DNA of 64,000 nt from Mariniflexile litorale (GTDB taxonomy: Bacteria; Bacteroidota; Bacteroidia; Flavobacteriales; Flavobacteriaceae), in the NCBI RefSeq assembly GCF_031128465.2, contig NZ_CP155618.1, positions 1,559,501 to 1,623,500 on the forward strand, written 5' to 3'. Position numbers and translations under genes: made by a program. Of this stretch, positions 8,865 to 16,605 are shown one piece after another. The notes under the pieces are model-generated. The model ran no database searches, was not told the origin of the DNA, and saw only the letters and a program-made list of their open reading frames with translations. Position 1 is the stretch's first letter; each line of letters opens with the position of its first letter.

Positions 8865-9601
8865 TATGTGTTAAATTTTTGCAGTTGTTTAAGGATTACT
8901 GTTCGTGCCTTTTCATTTAAAGCCTTTGTATCATGAGCTGTTAAATCATCGGTCAACAAAAATTCATGAATTTTTGCCCGCATTCTCCCTGGTCCACCAC
9001 TAAAAAAGGTGTACGAAAGTCGTTTTTTATTGTCTGCAAAAGTAATGGGCACTATCGGAATGTGATGGTTAATCGCCAACCTAAAAGCACCGTCCTTAAA
9101 TTCGTCTAACATAATATGTTCTTCTGGAACGCCCCCTTCAGGAAAAATACAAATACTAACTCCCGTTTTTAATCGTTTTTGAGCTCTTAAAAAAACGGCT
9201 TTTCTACTTTTTTCAGAACTTCTATCTACCAAAATACAAGTCCGTTTATAGAAAAACCCAAACAATGGAATTTTAGCCAATTCCTTTTTACCAACAAAAA
9301 CAAAAGGGTTTTTAATTGAAACCAGCATGAGCATAATATCTGTCATTGAAGTGTGGTTAGCAATAAACATATAGCTTTTGCTTGTTTCAGGAGTTTGTTC
9401 ACTTTCAATTTTCCACCGAAACCCCATGCCTATTAAAATAATTTTGGCCCAAAAACGAGCCAACTTAAAAAAATAGGGATACCACGATTCCTTTAAAATA
9501 GAGATTAAAAGTATGGGGAACATAATAAATATTGGCAATGCAACAAGTATGTAGAACCAAATGCGGTATAAAATCCAGAATAGATATTTAAATAACTTCA
9601 T
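8864..9601 (-). CDS. plsC: 1-acyl-sn-glycerol-3-phosphate acyltransferase (PlsC family)
   Basis: Membrane acyltransferase of phospholipid synthesis that adds the second acyl chain to give phosphatidic acid. 245 residues. Hydrophobic N-terminal segments (about 5-45) precede the catalytic HX4D motif in IANHTSMTDIMLM and the substrate motif FPEGGVPEEH. A long stretch of LKTGVSICIFPEGG type is diagnostic. The frame can be opened at a TTG at 9610, but the ATG at 9601 gives the usual start MKLFKYLFWIL. It is divergent from trpS. A lysophospholipid acyltransferase of related specificity cannot be excluded. Confidence 0.87.
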   Translation of the reverse strand: MKLFKYLFWILYRIWFYILVALPIFIMFPILLISILKESWYPYFFKLARFWAKIILIGMGFRWKIESEQTPETSKSYMFIANHTSMTDIMLMLVSIKNPFVFVGKKELAKIPLFGFFYKRTCILVDRSSEKSRKAVFLRAQKRLKTGVSICIFPEGGVPEEHIMLDEFKDGAFRLAINHHIPIVPITFADNKKRLSYTFFSGGPGRMRAKIHEFLLTDDLTAHDTKALNEKARTVILKQLQKFNT

Positions 9602-9625
9602 CGAACCCAAAAATACATAATTGTA

Positions 9626-9656
9626 TTGAGCAATTCTATTAAAAAAATTACCTTTG
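9626..9656 (+). promoter_or_regulatory. Promoter for trpS (Bacteroidota type)
   Basis: ATTG with TTG at 9626-9628, a 20-base spacer, then TACCTTTG (9649-9656), a near-ideal TAnnTTTG -7 element. The predicted start near 9663 gives a leader of about 56 bases that contains the hairpin at 9693-9712. Confidence 0.7.
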
Positions 9657-9692
9657 TGGCTGTTTAAATTTTACGATTACTAATTAAAAAAG

Positions 9693-9712
9693 ATTCCCAT
9701 TTTCATGGGAAT
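9693..9712. repeat. Small palindromic repeat in the trpS leader
   Basis: Perfect 8-bp stem ATTCCCAT-TTTC-ATGGGAAT ending 6 bases before the trpS ATG. It is similar in size and sequence to the hairpins at 3683-3701 and 19045-19062. Because it lies in the leader it could also affect ribosome access; it is not a tRNA-type attenuator that I can recognise. Confidence 0.6.
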
Positions 9713-9718
9713 AAAAAA

Positions 9719-10687
9719 ATGGCAAGAATACTTACAGGCATACAAAGTACAGGAACCCCACATTTAGGAAACATTTTAGGTGCATTGATGCCTGCCATAA
9801 AAATGGCTAATAGTCCTGAAAACGAATCGTTTTTGTTTATTGCCAACTTACATACTTTAACTCAAATTAAAGATGCCGAAACGTTAAGACAAAACACCTA
9901 TTCGGTAGCAGCCACATGGTTAGCATTCGGGTTGGACATTGAAAAAACGGTGTTTTACAGACAAAGTGATGTGCCACAAACAACCGAATTATCGTGGTAT
10001 TTAAGTTGCTTTTTTCCTTACCAACGTTTAACATTAGCCCATAGTTTTAAAGACAAAGCAGATAGATTGGAAGATGTAAATGCAGGGTTGTTTTCGTACC
10101 CCATGCTAATGGCCGCAGATATTTTATTGTATGATGCCGAAATAATTCCCGTAGGGAAAGACCAATTACAGCATATTGAAATGACACGTGATGTAGCATC
10201 TCGTTTTCATGCGAAAATGGGTGATGTTTTTGTATTACCTGAAGGAAAAGTGGAAGAAAACATCATGTTAATTCCAGGTACTGATGGTGAAAAAATGAGT
10301 AAAAGTAGAGATAATACCATCAATCTTTTTTTAGACGATAAAAAGTTACGCAAACAAATAATGACCATTCAAACAGATAGCACCCCGCTTGAAGAACCAA
10401 AAGATTGGAGTACTTGTAATTGTTTTGCTATTTATAATTTATTAGCAAGCGACGAACAAATTAAAACCATGAAAGCCAATTATGAAAATGGCAATTATGG
10501 TTACGGTCATGCTAAACAAGCTTTGTTTGAATTAATTGTTGAAAAATTTGCTATACAACGTGAGCGTTATACTTATTATATGAATAACTTGAACGAAGTT
10601 GATAAAGCATTAGCATTAGGTGCTGAAAAAGCTAGATTGGTGGCGGATGATGTTTTGAAACGTGTTCGTAAAAAGGTAGGGTATTAG
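9719..10687 (+). CDS. trpS: Tryptophanyl-tRNA synthetase
   Basis: Class I aminoacyl-tRNA synthetase charging tRNA-Trp. 322 residues, normal for the bacterial TrpRS. The HIGH-type motif appears as TGTPHLGNILGA (about residues 11-22) and the KMSKS motif as GEKMSKSRDNT (about 189-199). IPVGKDQLQHIEMTRDVASR is the family's conserved core block. It has its own promoter at 9626-9656 and a hairpin just before the ATG. A small membrane-protein gene follows after one base. Confidence 0.97.
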   Translation: MARILTGIQSTGTPHLGNILGALMPAIKMANSPENESFLFIANLHTLTQIKDAETLRQNTYSVAATWLAFGLDIEKTVFYRQSDVPQTTELSWYLSCFFPYQRLTLAHSFKDKADRLEDVNAGLFSYPMLMAADILLYDAEIIPVGKDQLQHIEMTRDVASRFHAKMGDVFVLPEGKVEENIMLIPGTDGEKMSKSRDNTINLFLDDKKLRKQIMTIQTDSTPLEEPKDWSTCNCFAIYNLLASDEQIKTMKANYENGNYGYGHAKQALFELIVEKFAIQRERYTYYMNNLNEVDKALALGAEKARLVADDVLKRVRKKVGY

Positions 10688-10688
10688 A

Positions 10689-10865
10689 ATGAAAAAACTT
10701 ATTTGGTTTACTATTTTAATGAGTCTTTCTCAAGGGTTTGTAATTTTATCCCAATTACTGTCTGATAAAAGTAATCATTGGATTATAATGATAAGTGTTT
10801 TGATAATAATAGGAATATTTATTAACTTTTTGGTTGGATATAAAAAACTAAATAACCTCAAATAA
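10689..10865 (+). CDS. Small two-helix membrane protein, unknown function
   Basis: 58 residues, starting one base after the trpS stop codon, so it is probably cotranscribed and translationally coupled with trpS. It begins MKKLIWFTILMSLSQGFVIL, a first hydrophobic helix, followed by a polar loop (SDKSNHW) and a second helix (about 31-50, IIMISVLIIIGIFINFLVG), and ends in a Lys-rich tail. Its last 18 bases overlap the 3' end of dprA on the other strand. I do not recognise a family. Its compact two-helix layout and tight spacing to trpS argue that it is real. Confidence 0.55.
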   Translation: MKKLIWFTILMSLSQGFVILSQLLSDKSNHWIIMISVLIIIGIFINFLVGYKKLNNLK

Positions 10866-11951
10866 CTTTCCCGGTAACGGACGAACAACGCCTTTCAATT
10901 CCATATTCAATAATGCACTGGCTACTTTAAAAATTGGTAAATTGCAATTGATTGCAATCATGTCCAGCTGTTGCCTTTCATTGTCTTTTAAATGCTTATA
11001 AATTATTTTTTCAGTAGCGTCCAATTCAACAAATAATTGTTTTTGAATAGCTGGTTTACTTTCTTCCTCTAATTTCCAATTTAAAATATAGGGCACATCT
11101 AAAGCTGTAGTAAGCATATGCGCTTTTTGGTATTTTATTAAGTTATTGCAGCCGGCACTTTGTAAATCATTAATTCGACCTGGTACAGCAAACACATCGC
11201 GGTTATATGAATTGGCAATATCGGCGGTGACCAAGCTACCACCTTTTTCGGCTGATTCAATAACAATTGTTGCTTCGCTTAACCCGGCAATGACTCGGTT
11301 GCGTTTCAAGAAATTGTTTCTATCAAATGTATCGGTACTCCAAAAATCTGTAAAAAAACCACCATGCTTCTCTACATCAACCATATACTTTTTATGTCCA
11401 GCTGGGTAAATTTGATTAAGTCCGTGCGCTAAACAACCTATAGTTTGTAAATTATGCTTTAAGGCTGCCTTATGCGCCGTAATATCGGTTCCATAAGCAA
11501 ACCCAGAAACAATAATCGGGTTATAAATAGCGAGTTTTTCTACCAATTCTTCGCAAAAAGCAATACCATTAGTCGTAATTTTTCTAGAACCCACAATACT
11601 AATAATACGTTGTTCCTTTAAATTAATATTCCCCGATTGAAATAACAAAATAGGACCATCAATACAATGTTTTAGTTTTTCGGGATAATTGCTTGCTTCA
11701 AAATGTAAAACCTTAATCTCATTTTCTTTAATAAAAGAAATTTCCTTTTCTGCTTCCTTTAAATGATGGGGTTTAAACAAATCGCCTAAAATAACACTCC
11801 CAATACCATCTATTTTAAGTAGATTTTGTTTCTTCTCTTTTAATACAGCTTCCGCAGAACCACAATGATTAATAAGTCGCTTAGCCGTTATATCTCCTAT
11901 ATTTGGCACATGTTGCAGCGCTAAAGTATATAGCAAATCATTTTCGATCAT
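10848..11951 (-). CDS. dprA: DNA-processing protein DprA
   Basis: Rossmann-fold protein that loads RecA on single-stranded DNA taken up during natural transformation. 367 residues. The N-terminal helix-hairpin-helix part (LALQHVPNIGDITAKRLINH) precedes the DprA core with GSRKITTNGIAFCEELVEKL, VSGFAYGTDITAHKAAL and GGSLVTADIANSYNRDVFAV, plus a C-terminal winged-helix-like end. A frame opening at a TTG at 11960 exists, but the ATG at 11951 gives the expected MIENDLLYTLAL. It is convergent with trpS and the small membrane protein. A 12-bp palindrome, ATTGTATACAAT (11950-11961), overlaps the start. Confidence 0.95.
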   Translation of the reverse strand: MIENDLLYTLALQHVPNIGDITAKRLINHCGSAEAVLKEKKQNLLKIDGIGSVILGDLFKPHHLKEAEKEISFIKENEIKVLHFEASNYPEKLKHCIDGPILLFQSGNINLKEQRIISIVGSRKITTNGIAFCEELVEKLAIYNPIIVSGFAYGTDITAHKAALKHNLQTIGCLAHGLNQIYPAGHKKYMVDVEKHGGFFTDFWSTDTFDRNNFLKRNRVIAGLSEATIVIESAEKGGSLVTADIANSYNRDVFAVPGRINDLQSAGCNNLIKYQKAHMLTTALDVPYILNWKLEEESKPAIQKQLFVELDATEKIIYKHLKDNERQQLDMIAINCNLPIFKVASALLNMELKGVVRPLPGKLFEVI

Positions 11952-12042
11952 TGTATACAATTGATTTTGAAGTTAAAGAAAAGAATTTTTTACGATGTTA
12001 ATAAATACTTCTTCGTAAATTTTATCCAAAAGTATATTTTTT

Positions 12043-12050
12043 TAACTTTG
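12043..12050 (+). promoter_or_regulatory. -7 promoter element very close to the HU-SPOR gene start
   Basis: TAACTTTG matches TAnnTTTG and ends only 4 bases before the ATG at 12055. No clear TTG lies at the expected spacing upstream. If used, the transcript would be leaderless or nearly so. Confidence 0.35.
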
Positions 12051-12054
12051 TTTT

Positions 12055-12999
12055 ATGCAATTAGAAACCTACATAAGCGATTTACTCTATAGATATGAGT
12101 GTGTTACCATTCCTGAGTTTGGTGCATTTTTAACACAACGTACATCTGCAACGCTTGATGATGCTACAAATAGCTTTTATCCACCAAAAAAAATGGTGTC
12201 ATTTAACGAGCAAATTCAAAAAAACGATGGCTTGTTGACACATTATATTGCCGATCTGGAGAAAATTCCTTACGAAGTTGCTAGTGAAAAAATTGCAAAA
12301 CGTGTTAATAGTATAAAATCGTATTTAACACAAGGTGAAACCGTTACTTTTAAAAATATTGGTGATATTACTTTTAATGTTGAAGGTAAAATTTTATTTG
12401 AACCTATTTATCAACTCAATTATTTAACCGATTCTTTTGGTTTATCGCAATTAGTATCTCCAAAAGTTTCTCGTGAAGTTTATAAAGAAGAAGTTGAAGC
12501 TATTGAAAAAGTAATTCCACTAACAATTACTCCTGAAAAACGTAAAGCTAAACCGTATTTTAAATACGCTGCTGTCGCTTTAATAGCACTAACTTTAGGC
12601 GGATTGGTATCATCTAGATATTATATAGAACAAATTGAGAAACACAATCAAATAGCTCAGGAAAAAGCATTCCAACAACTAGATGCTAAAATAGAGCAAG
12701 CTACTTTTAACTTAAATCCGCTTCCTGCCATTACTTTAAATGTTACTAAACAATCTGGTAATTACCACGTGATTGCTGGTGCTTTTAGGGTTGAAGACAA
12801 CTGCGAATTAATTATTAGTCAATTAAAAGCGCAAGGCTTTAATGCCAGAACCATTGGTGTAAACAAATATGGTTTACACGAAGTAGTATATGGTAGTTAT
12901 GAAACCGCAGAAGAAGCTTTACAAATATTGCATAGTATTAGAAAAACCCACAACGAAGATGCTTGGTTGTTGGTTAAAGATCTAGACTTAGTTAACTAA
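12055..12999 (+). CDS. HU-CCDC81 and SPOR domain membrane protein
   Basis: 314 residues. The N-terminal region (about 1-140) matches the HU-CCDC81-type pattern of Bacteroidota: ISDLLYRYECVTIPEFGAFL, then ISKRVNSI-like and VTFKNIGDITFNVEGKILFEP blocks, a variant of the HU fold. One membrane helix (about 172-190, YFKYAAVALIALTLGGLVSS) follows. The C-terminal part (about 235-314) is a SPOR domain (NYHVIAGAFRVEDNCELIIS, ending in LHEVVYGSYETAEEALQIL), which in the family binds denuded peptidoglycan at the septum. The protein is likely cytoplasm-facing at the HU end and periplasmic at the SPOR end. A link between nucleoid or cytoplasmic partners and the division site is inference. It overlaps the exporter gene's 3' end by 8 bases. 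Confidence 0.88.
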   Translation: MQLETYISDLLYRYECVTIPEFGAFLTQRTSATLDDATNSFYPPKKMVSFNEQIQKNDGLLTHYIADLEKIPYEVASEKIAKRVNSIKSYLTQGETVTFKNIGDITFNVEGKILFEPIYQLNYLTDSFGLSQLVSPKVSREVYKEEVEAIEKVIPLTITPEKRKAKPYFKYAAVALIALTLGGLVSSRYYIEQIEKHNQIAQEKAFQQLDAKIEQATFNLNPLPAITLNVTKQSGNYHVIAGAFRVEDNCELIISQLKAQGFNARTIGVNKYGLHEVVYGSYETAEEALQILHSIRKTHNEDAWLLVKDLDLVN

Positions 13000-15148
13000 C
13001 TGTTGGCATTTGCTGTTGCCATAAATTATAATAGTGTTCTTTTTTAGAATATAATTCTTTATGTGAACCTTGTTCTAAAACTTTACCTTTATCTAAAACT
13101 ACGATTAAATCAGCATTTATAACAGTACTTAATCGGTGAGCGATGATAATAATCGTTTTTTCTTTTTCTCGTAAATTATTAATTGTTTTTTGAATATAGT
13201 TTTCAGATTTACTATCTAAAGAAGAAGTTGCTTCATCTAAAACCAACATTTCAGGCTCTTTATACAACGCTCTTGCAATCGCAATACGTTGTTTTTGTCC
13301 TCCAGAAAGCGACGCGCCATTTTCGCCTAAATACGTTCCAAATCCATTTGGTAAAGCTTCTATAAATTCTAAAATGCCAATAGCCTTACATATTTCTATT
13401 ATTTTTTCCATGTTTGGAGCAAATTCTCCAACTGCAATATTTTCGATAACGTTGCCTGCAAACAAATCAATTTTTTGAGGCACCACACTTACCAGTTCTC
13501 GCAAGCTTTCTGTATCAATATAATTCAAATCTAAATCGCCTATACTAATCTGTCCTTTTTGTATAGGGTAAATATTCTGTAATAAGGACATTAAAGTTGA
13601 TTTCCCCGAACCACTTTCTCCAACAATAGCGGTAATTTTTCCCTTTGGAATTGTTAAACTAAAATCTTTAAAAACTTCAACCCGTGTTCCATATCTAAAT
13701 TTCACATTTTTAAATGTGATGTCGCCGAGTTTTTCACGTGAAAGTATAATTTTATTTTCTGACTCTTCGCGCTCTAAATCCATGATTTCAAATAAACGGT
13801 CGGCAGCAATTAGTGCATTTTGTATTTGCTTATTAGCACCTATTAAACTAGTAACAGGCCCAGTGAAATAACCAACAATAGCATAAAACGATAAAAGTTC
13901 TCCAGCAGTTATTTCACGTTCAATAACAAAATAAGAACCACTCCATAATAGTATAATGGTAAAAAGTTGTGCAATAAACCCAGAACTCGTACCTGAAAAT
14001 ACCGAGTTTAAAGCCGATTTATAGCCTATATTTAATAAACTTATAAAACGTGTTTCTGTTTTAATATTCGCAAAACTTTCTAAGCCAAAACGCTTAATAG
14101 TACCAACAGAGTTTAACGATTCTACCAACTGACTTTCTAAATCGGCACTACGCTCCATAATAGTACGCTCAGTTTTTTTGTTTAGTCTATTAGTAATATA
14201 ATAAATAAGTGCATAAAGTGGAATAACCAATAACATAATTAAAGCCAATTTCCAATAATAGAAAAACATCAATCCAAACGAAAATATAAGAATTAAAAAG
14301 TTTACGGTTAAACTTAACGATACACCATTTATAAACGCACGAATTTTAACGGCATCGTTAATTCTAGAGATAATTTCACCCACACGCATGGTATCAAAAA
14401 ACTGTTGCGGGAGTTTTAGCAAATGTTTATAATAGCCTAAAATGAGGCGCGCATCAATTTGTTGCCCCGTTTTTATTAAAAATACATCTTTAAAAATGCC
14501 TATTATAACTTGTAGTACTAATAAGCAAACCATTATTACGCCTAAAAGGTTTAATAGTTTTGTGTTACCACCAACTAAAACAAAATCGGTCAATTTTTGT
14601 ATGTAAATAGAAGTTGAAAAGCCCAACAAAGTATAAACCATAGCACCAACTAACGCTTGTATTAAAACAAATTTGTGGGGTTTTAATAAAAACCAAAACC
14701 GTTTATAAATAGATACTTTTTCATTACCAGCCACAAAATCCTCTTGAGGCATTAATAGTACTAAAACGCCTGTCCATTCTTTGGTAAATTCTTCGTGAGT
14801 TTTTTTATGGAGTTTACCAGTACCAGGATCCATAATGGTTATATGGGTTTTTGTAACCTCATAAATAACTACAAAGTGGTGCAACCGTTCTTTTACAATA
14901 ATGTGAGCTATGGCGGGTTTTGGTATTTTAAATAAACTATCAAAATCACCACGAACACCTTTGGCTTCAAAACCCAGTTTTTGTGCCGCTTCTAGCAGCC
15001 CTAAAACGTTGGTGCCTTTTTTATCTGTGCCAGCGTATTGACGAATACGTGCAATAGGTATTTGTAAGTTGTAGTGTGCAGCTATGGATGCTAAACAGGC
15101 TGCGCCACAATCTGTAATATCATGTTGTTTTATGGTTGTTTTTGCCAT
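12992..15148 (-). CDS. Peptidase-containing ABC exporter (C39 peptidase, bacteriocin type)
   Basis: Inner-membrane exporter that cleaves double-glycine leaders and secretes the mature peptides. 718 residues. The N-terminal C39 cysteine protease domain (about 1-130) has the catalytic Cys in KQHDITDCGAACLASIAAHY, the His in RLHHFVVIYEV and the Asp in IMDPGTGKLHKK. Six membrane helices follow (about 160-430), then an ATPase with Walker A VGESGSGKST (about 511), signature ASLSGGQKQR (about 613) and Walker B MLVLDEATSS. It is the last gene of a minus-strand locus with two leader peptides, a CPBP protease and a HlyD adaptor, which are its likely substrates and partners. Confidence 0.95.
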   Translation of the reverse strand: MAKTTIKQHDITDCGAACLASIAAHYNLQIPIARIRQYAGTDKKGTNVLGLLEAAQKLGFEAKGVRGDFDSLFKIPKPAIAHIIVKERLHHFVVIYEVTKTHITIMDPGTGKLHKKTHEEFTKEWTGVLVLLMPQEDFVAGNEKVSIYKRFWFLLKPHKFVLIQALVGAMVYTLLGFSTSIYIQKLTDFVLVGGNTKLLNLLGVIMVCLLVLQVIIGIFKDVFLIKTGQQIDARLILGYYKHLLKLPQQFFDTMRVGEIISRINDAVKIRAFINGVSLSLTVNFLILIFSFGLMFFYYWKLALIMLLVIPLYALIYYITNRLNKKTERTIMERSADLESQLVESLNSVGTIKRFGLESFANIKTETRFISLLNIGYKSALNSVFSGTSSGFIAQLFTIILLWSGSYFVIEREITAGELLSFYAIVGYFTGPVTSLIGANKQIQNALIAADRLFEIMDLEREESENKIILSREKLGDITFKNVKFRYGTRVEVFKDFSLTIPKGKITAIVGESGSGKSTLMSLLQNIYPIQKGQISIGDLDLNYIDTESLRELVSVVPQKIDLFAGNVIENIAVGEFAPNMEKIIEICKAIGILEFIEALPNGFGTYLGENGASLSGGQKQRIAIARALYKEPEMLVLDEATSSLDSKSENYIQKTINNLREKEKTIIIIAHRLSTVINADLIVVLDKGKVLEQGSHKELYSKKEHYYNLWQQQMPTVS

Positions 15149-15181
15149 TGTAGGTGTTTATAAGGCAATAATAGGAGCGTT

Positions 15182-15202
15182 CACTGCAAGAAAATTGCAG
15201 TG
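15182..15202. repeat. Inverted repeat upstream of the exporter gene
   Basis: Perfect 8-bp stem CACTGCAA-GAAAA-TTGCAGTG in the 123-base gap between the CPBP gene and the exporter. A diverged copy (GCGTTCACTGCA...TTGCAGTAAGG) lies at about 16620-16650, at the 3' end of the HTH gene, so the peptide genes lie between two related elements. Confidence 0.55.
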
Positions 15203-15271
15203 AGGAAGAAAATTATAGATTACGAACTTTTTTACACTCGTAATAATATAAGACAGAGAAGCCTACATAAA

Positions 15272-15952
15272 TCAATTTGGTATTATATTTAAAAGGCATA
15301 AAATAGAGTTATGGAACATATGAAGGAATAAAGCGAGTATAAAACTATGCTTTAACCGGGCATAACTCAAAAGCACACCAAAAATCAACTGAGTTGAAAT
15401 TAAAAAAGGAATGAAAAAATAATGAGAAAGTTCGTGGTAAGTATAATTTAAACTGTGTATAAGCCCGAATGTTAAAATATTATAATATATATAAATATTA
15501 TGATTTTTTGTAAAAAATGATATGGCTTTATCATTTAAAATCACATATAAAAACAAACTTAAAATAAAAATAAAGACTATTCTATAAAAAAAGGATAGTA
15601 TTAATATTTTGAAAACAAATAAACATAATATTATTTGACAACTTAAACTGAGGGAAAGGTTTCGTCTACTTATTTTTATTCCTAACCTAAATGTACACTC
15701 TTCAATTATTGGGGCAATAAAAATCAAGATTTGCCAACGATTAAAATATGGGTTAGAAATTATATTCTGATTTTTATATACGACAGAATAATCTTCAAAC
15801 ATATTCAAAAACAATAAATTTAAAATTCCAAATCCGAAAACTGTCAAAAAATCAAATTTTAGAACTAAAAAAATTACATCTTTTAGTGTTTTTATACTTC
15901 TGTTTTCAACAGTTTTTTTGGGGTTTTTTAAAAATGTAATTATTTTGTCCAT
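15272..15952 (-). CDS. CPBP-family intramembrane glutamic protease
   Basis: 226-residue polytopic membrane protein. The three CPBP (Abi) motifs are visible: EExxxR as APIIEECTFRLGI (about residues 80-92), FxxxH as TFGLIHSLNYTYHE, and HxxxN as FLHMFHNSILC near the end. The family includes type II CAAX prenyl proteases and proteins linked to bacteriocin self-immunity or maturation. It lies between the leader-peptide genes and the exporter on the same strand, so an immunity or processing role for these peptides is likely but inferred. A terminator-like hairpin (15970-16010) separates it from the peptide genes, so its expression may depend on read-through. Confidence 0.8.
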   Translation of the reverse strand: MDKIITFLKNPKKTVENRSIKTLKDVIFLVLKFDFLTVFGFGILNLLFLNMFEDYSVVYKNQNIISNPYFNRWQILIFIAPIIEECTFRLGIKISRRNLSLSLSCQIILCLFVFKILILSFFYRIVFIFILSLFLYVILNDKAISFFTKNHNIYIYYNILTFGLIHSLNYTYHELSHYFFIPFLISTQLIFGVLLSYARLKHSFILALFLHMFHNSILCLLNIIPN

Positions 15953-15969
15953 AAAAATTAAAAATAAAC

Positions 15970-16010
15970 AAAAAAGTTGTAAAAATAGCTACTGTTTTTA
16001 CAACCTTTTT
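15970..16010 (-). terminator. Terminator-like hairpin after the leader-peptide genes
   Basis: On the minus strand a 10-bp stem (GTTGTAAAAA at 15976-15985 paired with TTTTTACAAC at 15995-16004), extended by A/T pairs, is followed by a T run. It lies 23 bases after the stop of the second peptide gene. It would favour short peptide-only transcripts over the CPBP and exporter genes. Confidence 0.75.
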
Positions 16011-16032
16011 TATACTAAATCTATCGGTATTT

Positions 16033-16197
16033 TTAAAAAATAGCTTTTGCAACCATATGGACAGCAGCTACTGCACTACCAACTATAACTCCAGTTATAT
16101 AACCGGCACGGCGTACTATTTCATCAAAAAAACCTCCTTCTATTGTTAATAAATCCTCTTTGTTCAATTCCGTTACTCTATAAGTTTCTAGTATCAT
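16033..16197 (-). CDS. Double-glycine leader peptide, bacteriocin-like (peptide 2)
   Basis: 54 residues. The leader, residues 1-22 (MILETYRVTELNKEDLLTIE then GG), matches the double-glycine type: acidic, with a hydrophobic pattern (LTELNKEDL and LLTI) before GG. The predicted mature peptide of 32 residues starts FFDEIVRRAGYITG and is amphiphilic, with two overlapping GxxxG motifs (G32, G36, G40) and a hydrophobic, Ala/Val-rich end (SAVAAVHMVAKAIF). GxxxG motifs are typical of class IIb two-peptide bacteriocins, where they let the partners' helices pair. It lies 28 bases after peptide 1 and before a terminator, with a C39 exporter downstream. Confidence 0.8.
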   Translation of the reverse strand: MILETYRVTELNKEDLLTIEGGFFDEIVRRAGYITGVIVGSAVAAVHMVAKAIF

Positions 16198-16225
16198 AAT
16201 TTTTTTTATTAATCATTATTAAAAA

Positions 16226-16411
16226 TTATCTGTAGTATGCACCAGCTGCGGCATTTGCACCTTCACTAAACCCGTCAGCAAATACCCCCATTAGTCTAAT
16301 GCTTTCACATGCGAGTGCAGCTGCATATTCCCACAATTTGTAGCCTCCGTCAACATTTAATAATTCTGTTTGGGTCATAACATCAACACCAAAATTCTCT
16401 AAATTTTTCAT
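16226..16411 (-). CDS. Double-glycine leader peptide, bacteriocin-like (peptide 1)
   Basis: 61 residues. The leader ends in ELLNVDGG at residue 23, preceded by MTQTELLNV, close to the LSxxELxxIxGG pattern of peptides processed by C39 exporters. The predicted mature peptide (38 residues) starts YKLWEYAAALACESIRL, has one cysteine and no partner for a disulfide, and carries a GxxxG motif at G47-G51 followed by a small-residue stretch (ANAAAGAYYR). No lanthionine-type modification enzyme is encoded nearby, so an unmodified peptide is likely. Together with peptide 2 it looks like a two-component pair. A single-function signalling peptide is the main alternative. Confidence 0.8.
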   Translation of the reverse strand: MKNLENFGVDVMTQTELLNVDGGYKLWEYAAALACESIRLMGVFADGFSEGANAAAGAYYR

Positions 16412-16429
16412 AAAAATAAAATTTTAATT

Positions 16430-16445
16430 GCCTGCTACGGCAGGC
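16430..16445. repeat. Small GC-rich palindrome
   Basis: GCCTGC-TACG-GCAGGC, a 6-bp stem upstream of peptide 1, GC-rich in an AT-rich gap. Such CCTGC...GCAGG hairpins are a recurrent intergenic form in flavobacterial genomes. Confidence 0.5.
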
Positions 16446-16494
16446 GGGTTAAACATTTGTTTTTTGTATTATAATGTTTACGATACTGTATAGA

Positions 16495-16529
16495 CAGATT
16501 ACTTCGGTCGTACCTCCCTCGTAATGACG
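16495..16529. repeat. REP-like intergenic element
   Basis: Holds CTTCGGTCGTACCTCCCTCG followed by TAATGACG. On the other strand this reads CGTCATTACGAGGGAGGTAC, close to the CGTCATTGCGAGG elements common between flavobacterial genes. A weaker similar stretch (GTCTAACCTCCTTACTGAGT) lies at 16567-16586. The 194-base gap between peptide 1 and the HTH gene holds nothing else that I can recognise. Confidence 0.5.
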
Positions 16530-16605
16530 CTAACATTACAAACTTATCAAAACTAAAAGCGGTTACGTCTAACCTCCTTACTGAGTCCAGTATTATAATT
16601 TCGAT

